NCBI RefSeq assembly: GCF_011927635.1
Contig: NZ_JAATJB010000003.1
Location: 1-64,000, forward strand
Length of the DNA stretch: 64,000 bases
Direction: 5' to 3'
Source: Sphingomonas trueperi
GTDB taxonomy: Bacteria; Pseudomonadota; Alphaproteobacteria; Sphingomonadales; Sphingomonadaceae
The notes under the pieces are model-generated. The model had not been told where the DNA came from. It searched no databases and was given only the letters and a program-made list of their open reading frames with translations. Positions 60,617-64,000 of the stretch are shown piece after piece (the stretch's first letter is position 1; each line of letters opens with the position of its first letter). A program made the position numbers and the translations under genes.

Positions 60617-61152
60617 TTGCGCAGGGCCTTCAGGATCGCTTCGACGGTGGTTTCGTGCGGTGCGGCTACGCTGGAGACGCGGATCTGCGCAAGCGCGTAA
60701 AACGGGTTTCGCACCTTGGCGAGCTCGGTAAGCGTCGCCAGCGGGTCCTTGCCGCGGAGCAGCGGGCGGGTATCGCGCCGCCGCACGCGATCGGCGAGCA
60801 CCGAAGGCTCGGCATCCAGCCAGATCGCAATCGCCTGGTCGAGGATCAGCGCCCGCGTCTCGTCGTTGATGAACGCGCCGCCGCCGGTGGCGATCACCTT
60901 GGGCGTGCCGTCGACCAGTCGGGCGATCACCCGCCGTTCACCGTCGCGGAAATGCGGTTCGCCGAATTTGGCGAAGATGTCGGAGACCGACATGCCCGCC
61001 GCCGATTCGATTTCCGCATCGGCATCGACGAAGGGAAGCCGCAGGCGCTGGGCGAGGCGGCGCCCTACCGTGGTTTTGCCGGCACCCATCAGCCCCACCA
61101 ATACGATCGGCTTGCCGGTCCAGCTGTTCAATTGCGCATGCGTTTGTAACAT
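60613..61152 (-). CDS. aroK: shikimate kinase
   Basis: A 179-residue P-loop kinase with Walker A VGLMGAGKTTVGRRLA, the shikimate site DADAEIE, ATGGGAFI and the lid RDTRPLLRG. The start ATG 61152 (MLQTHAQLNSWTGKP) is chosen from the family N-terminus. No ribosome-binding site is visible and TGTATAG lies only about 15 bp upstream, so the mRNA may be nearly leaderless. It forms the aroK-aroB unit, divergent from the xerD group. Confidence 0.94.
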   Translation of the reverse strand: MLQTHAQLNSWTGKPIVLVGLMGAGKTTVGRRLAQRLRLPFVDADAEIESAAGMSVSDIFAKFGEPHFRDGERRVIARLVDGTPKVIATGGGAFINDETRALILDQAIAIWLDAEPSVLADRVRRRDTRPLLRGKDPLATLTELAKVRNPFYALAQIRVSSVAAPHETTVEAILKALRK

Positions 61153-61226
61153 CGTGCGAAGGGCTATACAGCGAGGGACCGTCTCGGGCAAAAGGCCCGT
61201 ACCGCTCAAGGAATGGACTGTTTTTC

Positions 61227-61364
61227 ATGCCGCGTATGCTTGTCGTGTTGCTCGTGATTTTGGTGGTTCTGGTAGGCGGCATGTTCGCGCTGGCCGGCCG
61301 CAACACCGTCAAGGAGCCGGTGCGCATGGAGAAGGCGGTCGCGCTTGAAAACCTCGCCAACTAG
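61227..61364 (+). CDS. small single-helix membrane protein
   Basis: A 45-residue protein with one strong membrane segment (RMLVVLLVILVVLVGGMFAL) and a short polar tail (NTVKEPVRMEKAVALENLAN). Its end overlaps the start of the next gene by 20 nt, so the two are likely coupled. The family is unknown to me; the hydrophobic pattern and coupling support it being real. Confidence 0.65.
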   Translation: MPRMLVVLLVILVVLVGGMFALAGRNTVKEPVRMEKAVALENLAN

Positions 61365-63168
61365 GGCGTCGCGGCTCGCGATCGCGGCGGCCCTGCTCGC
61401 GGCGATCGGGGTTCCGGCGTTCAGCCAGCAGCAGAAAGCGCCCGAATCGCTGTTGCCGCCCGGCTTCGACCAGCCGGCGCCGCGGCCGCAGCCTTCGCCG
61501 CGCCCGAGCCCGAGCCCGGCCCCGAGCCCGTCCTCCAGCGCCGCGCCGGTTACAGCGCCGTCGCCGAGCGGTGACGTGGCGCCCGTCGGCGGCGACATGG
61601 GGCCCGACGCCTTCGACGTCGAGGAGAGCAACGCCAGCGTGGCGGTCGCGCCGGCGATCGATCTCTCGCAATATGACCTGCCCAAGGGGGTGCGTCGGCC
61701 GCTCGACCGCATCGGCATCCTGGCGGCAGGCAATGCGCCGTTTCCGGCCGATGCGTTCGGCGACGTGGCGGGTGCCACCCAGGTGACGCTGATGCGCCGG
61801 CTCGACGCGCCGGTCGCCTCGCGCTGGGTGTCGATCGCGCTGCGCCGCGCGCTGATGTCGCCGCTCGATACCCCGAGCGGGATCGACGGCGCCGATTATG
61901 CCGCCGAGCGCGCCTGGCTTCTCCTCCGCATGGGCGAGGCGACGGCGGCGCGCGGCCTCGTCAGCTATGTCGATATCGACGACTATACCAATGCGCTTGA
62001 CCGCGTCGCGATGCAGGTCGCGCTGGCGACCGGGGATCCGGCGGCGGTGTGCCCGATCGTCGACGATGCGGCGTCGAACATTCCCGATCGCGGCTGGGCG
62101 CTGGCGCAGGCGATCTGCGCGGGGCTCGCCGGCAAGCCGAGCGAGGCCGACCAGCGGCTCGATGCCGCAAGCAAGGGCAAGCCGCGCAACGACCTCGATA
62201 CGCTGCTCGCCACCAAGGTGGTGGGCATGGGCATCGATTCGCGCCGCGCGGTGACGATCGACTGGGTCGGCGTGCCGGCGCTCTCGGCCTGGCGCTTCGG
62301 CATGGCAACCGCGGCCGGGGTGGACATCCCCGACAATCTGTTCGCCACGGTGGGGCCGGAGTTCCGCTACTGGCAGGCGCTGTCGCCCGCGGTGGCGCCG
62401 GTCAACCGCGCCGGCGCGGCCGAGCTGGCGGCGGCGGCGGGGGTGCTCTCCAATGCGGCGCTGGTCGATCTCTATGCCGAGCTCGACCAGGCGAGCGACG
62501 TTCCCGATCCGCTGCAGAAGACGGTGCGCGACCTGCGCGGCGCCTATACCGGCTCGGCCGCCGAGCGGGTGCAGGCGATGAAGAGCCTGTGGGATGCCGC
62601 CGAAAGCCCGCGGCTGCGCTATGCCCGGCTGGTGCTCACCGCCAAGGCGGCCGCCTGGATCCCGGCGAACAAAAACGCGGCCGAGCCCGACCGGCTGATC
62701 GCGGCGATGCTCTCCGCCGGCTATGATTCGGCAGCGCTGCAGTGGCGCGGCGTGGTCGCGCCGGGCAGCGAGGGCTGGGCACTGCTCGCACTCGCCGATG
62801 CGGGCGGGCCGATCGGCTATAGCGATTTTGAGCGATATGCAGGGGCCGCCAGCCCACGCAAGGCGGCGATGCTGCTCGCCGGGCTTGCGGGTCTCGGGCG
62901 ACTTTCCTCGACCGACGCGCAGCGCGGGGCCGAGGCGACCAAGGTCGCCATCGGCGGCGTCAACGCCTGGACTCAGGCGATCGACCGCGCGGGCACGGCC
63001 AACCAGCCCGGCATGGTCGCGCTTCTCGCCGGGGTCGGCATGCAGTCGCCGCGCTGGGACCAGGTGACGCCCGAGGCGCTCTACCACATCGTCGCGGCGA
63101 TGCGCGCGGCGGGGATGGCCAATTATGCCCGGATGGTCGCCGTGGAGGCGGTCACCCGCGCCGAATGA
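61345..63168 (+). CDS. exported hypothetical protein with Pro/Ser-rich linker
   Basis: A 607-residue protein. It has a signal peptide (LAIAAALLAAIGVPAFSQQ), a low-complexity Pro/Ser linker (about 45-72), and a long Ala-rich helical body (about 105-600) that may contain helical repeats. No catalytic motif is seen. It starts with TTG at 61345 (GAGAAGG upstream) inside the preceding small gene, and its stop overlaps the xerD start by 4 nt. It may be periplasmic scaffolding. Confidence 0.75.
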   Translation: MKTSPTRASRLAIAAALLAAIGVPAFSQQQKAPESLLPPGFDQPAPRPQPSPRPSPSPAPSPSSSAAPVTAPSPSGDVAPVGGDMGPDAFDVEESNASVAVAPAIDLSQYDLPKGVRRPLDRIGILAAGNAPFPADAFGDVAGATQVTLMRRLDAPVASRWVSIALRRALMSPLDTPSGIDGADYAAERAWLLLRMGEATAARGLVSYVDIDDYTNALDRVAMQVALATGDPAAVCPIVDDAASNIPDRGWALAQAICAGLAGKPSEADQRLDAASKGKPRNDLDTLLATKVVGMGIDSRRAVTIDWVGVPALSAWRFGMATAAGVDIPDNLFATVGPEFRYWQALSPAVAPVNRAGAAELAAAAGVLSNAALVDLYAELDQASDVPDPLQKTVRDLRGAYTGSAAERVQAMKSLWDAAESPRLRYARLVLTAKAAAWIPANKNAAEPDRLIAAMLSAGYDSAALQWRGVVAPGSEGWALLALADAGGPIGYSDFERYAGAASPRKAAMLLAGLAGLGRLSSTDAQRGAEATKVAIGGVNAWTQAIDRAGTANQPGMVALLAGVGMQSPRWDQVTPEALYHIVAAMRAAGMANYARMVAVEAVTRAE

Positions 63169-64000
63169 GCGCCGATCGCGACCTGATCGAGCGCTTCCTC
63201 GAAATGCTGCGCGCGGAGACGGGCGCGGCGGCGAACACCATCGCGGCCTATGGCACCGATCTCCGCCTCGCCTCCGAGGCACTGGGCGGTGACTTGGCGG
63301 GTGCAGGCCGCGCCGAGATCGAGCGGCTCGCCGGCGGCTGGGGGGAACTCGCGCGCGCCACGGTGGCGCGCAAATCCTCGGCATTGCGCCGCTTCTTCGC
63401 CTTCCTGGCGGAGGAGGGGCATCGTGCCGACGATCCCGGCGCCGCCCTCCCGCGCCCCGGTGCCGCGCGGCGGCTGCCCAAGATCCTCAGCACCGGCGAT
63501 GTCGACGCGATGTTCGCGGCGATCGCCGAGCGTCAGGCGCGGGTGCCGCCCGATCCGCTCGACCTGCGGCTCGCCGCGCTGATCGAGCTGCTCTACGGCT
63601 CGGGGCTGCGCGCGACCGAGCTCGTCTCGCTTCCCCGGAATGCCATCCATCCCGATCGCCCCTTCCTGATCCTCAAGGGCAAGGGCGGGCGCGAGCGGCT
63701 GGTGCCGATCTCCGATCGCGCGCGGGCCGCCGTTGCGCTGTGGCGCGGGCAGGTGCCGCCGGACAGCCCCTGGCTCTTCCCCTCGGGCAAGAAGCACCTG
63801 ACGCGCGTGCGGCTCTACCAGATCGTCCGGGCACTGGCGGCGATGGCGGGCATTCCGCCCGAGCGCGCGAGCCCCCACGTCCTCCGCCACGCCTTCGCGA
63901 CGCATCTGCTCGAGGGCGGGGCGGACCTGCGCGCGTTGCAGGCGATGCTCGGCCATGCCGATATCGCGACGACCGAGATCTACACCCATGTCGACAGCCG
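63165..64000 (+). CDS. xerD: site-specific tyrosine recombinase XerD (truncated by window edge)
   Basis: The first 278 residues are present. The N-terminal SAM-like domain is LIERFLEMLRAETGAAANTI then ALRRFFAFLAEEG. In the catalytic domain the Arg is in GSGLRATELVSL, the Lys in KGKGGRERLVPI, HxxR in SPHVLRHAFATHLL and the His in MLGHADIATTEIYTHV. The tyrosine should be in IYTHV. XerD resolves chromosome dimers at dif. The ATG overlaps the previous stop (ATGA). Confidence 0.93.
   Translation, partial: MSADRDLIERFLEMLRAETGAAANTIAAYGTDLRLASEALGGDLAGAGRAEIERLAGGWGELARATVARKSSALRRFFAFLAEEGHRADDPGAALPRPGAARRLPKILSTGDVDAMFAAIAERQARVPPDPLDLRLAALIELLYGSGLRATELVSLPRNAIHPDRPFLILKGKGGRERLVPISDRARAAVALWRGQVPPDSPWLFPSGKKHLTRVRLYQIVRALAAMAGIPPERASPHVLRHAFATHLLEGGADLRALQAMLGHADIATTEIYTHVDS

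Overview
The window looks like chromosomal DNA of a sphingomonad (Alphaproteobacteria, Sphingomonadaceae). The evidence is high G+C, several TonB-dependent outer-membrane receptors, a sphingomonad-style PEP-CTERM tail, a KefB/C-type antiporter and standard alphaproteobacterial housekeeping genes (radA, cvpA, aroK-aroB, xerD, rarA). Genus is an inference from family content and motif style; no 16S or marker search was possible.

Layout. 1-1818 is the edge of a probable integrative element: a P4-type tyrosine integrase beside tRNA-Thr(UGU). 2005-34464 is dominated by a glycan-utilisation region. It begins with a TonB-dependent receptor and a Tat-type glycosylasparaginase. Next is a seven-gene, translationally overlapped glycoside-hydrolase operon on the minus strand, in transcription order GH20, GH2 beta-mannosidase, GH3+PA14, GH125, GH92, an unassigned glycosidase-like protein and GH29 with discoidin-type domains. 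A divergent GntR/UTRA regulator and a GH2 beta-galactosidase follow. After three small genes of unknown role comes a GlcNAc phosphotransferase operon (SIS-type GlcN6P deaminase, nagA, IIA-HPr-EI fusion, IIC-IIB transporter) with cutC upstream. These activities match stepwise removal of fucose, galactose, GlcNAc, mannose and finally GlcNAc-Asn from N-glycans, with GlcNAc imported and converted to fructose-6-P. No GH18 or GH85 endoglycosidase is visible. GGTA/TACC elements lie at all three control points of the region, suggesting shared control by the GntR protein.

34510-47592 holds general genes (DUF429, MmcQ/YjbR, rarA, a UbiH/UbiM-type hydroxylase). It also has a probable metal-linked cluster (His-rich PadR regulator, DUF2218, convergent TonB receptor), an orphan GAF histidine kinase, a GT4 glycosyltransferase, a serine carboxypeptidase-like enzyme and a GNAT. 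47593-49508 is a loose stretch with nested palindromes, a CAP-domain protein and a decayed IS5-family transposase. 49509-64000 contains an L,D-transpeptidase/PEP-CTERM pair, radA, cvpA, an IscU-like gene and a Kef antiporter, then DUF423, DUF2256, an M1 peptidase, a methyltransferase, aroB-aroK, and a small membrane protein and a secreted protein ahead of xerD, which runs off the right end.

Two families of dispersed intergenic hairpin elements occur: a roughly 96-bp CGTCATCCC-type (two copies) and a roughly 112-bp CCCCTCCCC-type (two full and two partial copies). Several genes appear to use GTG, TTG or even CTG starts.
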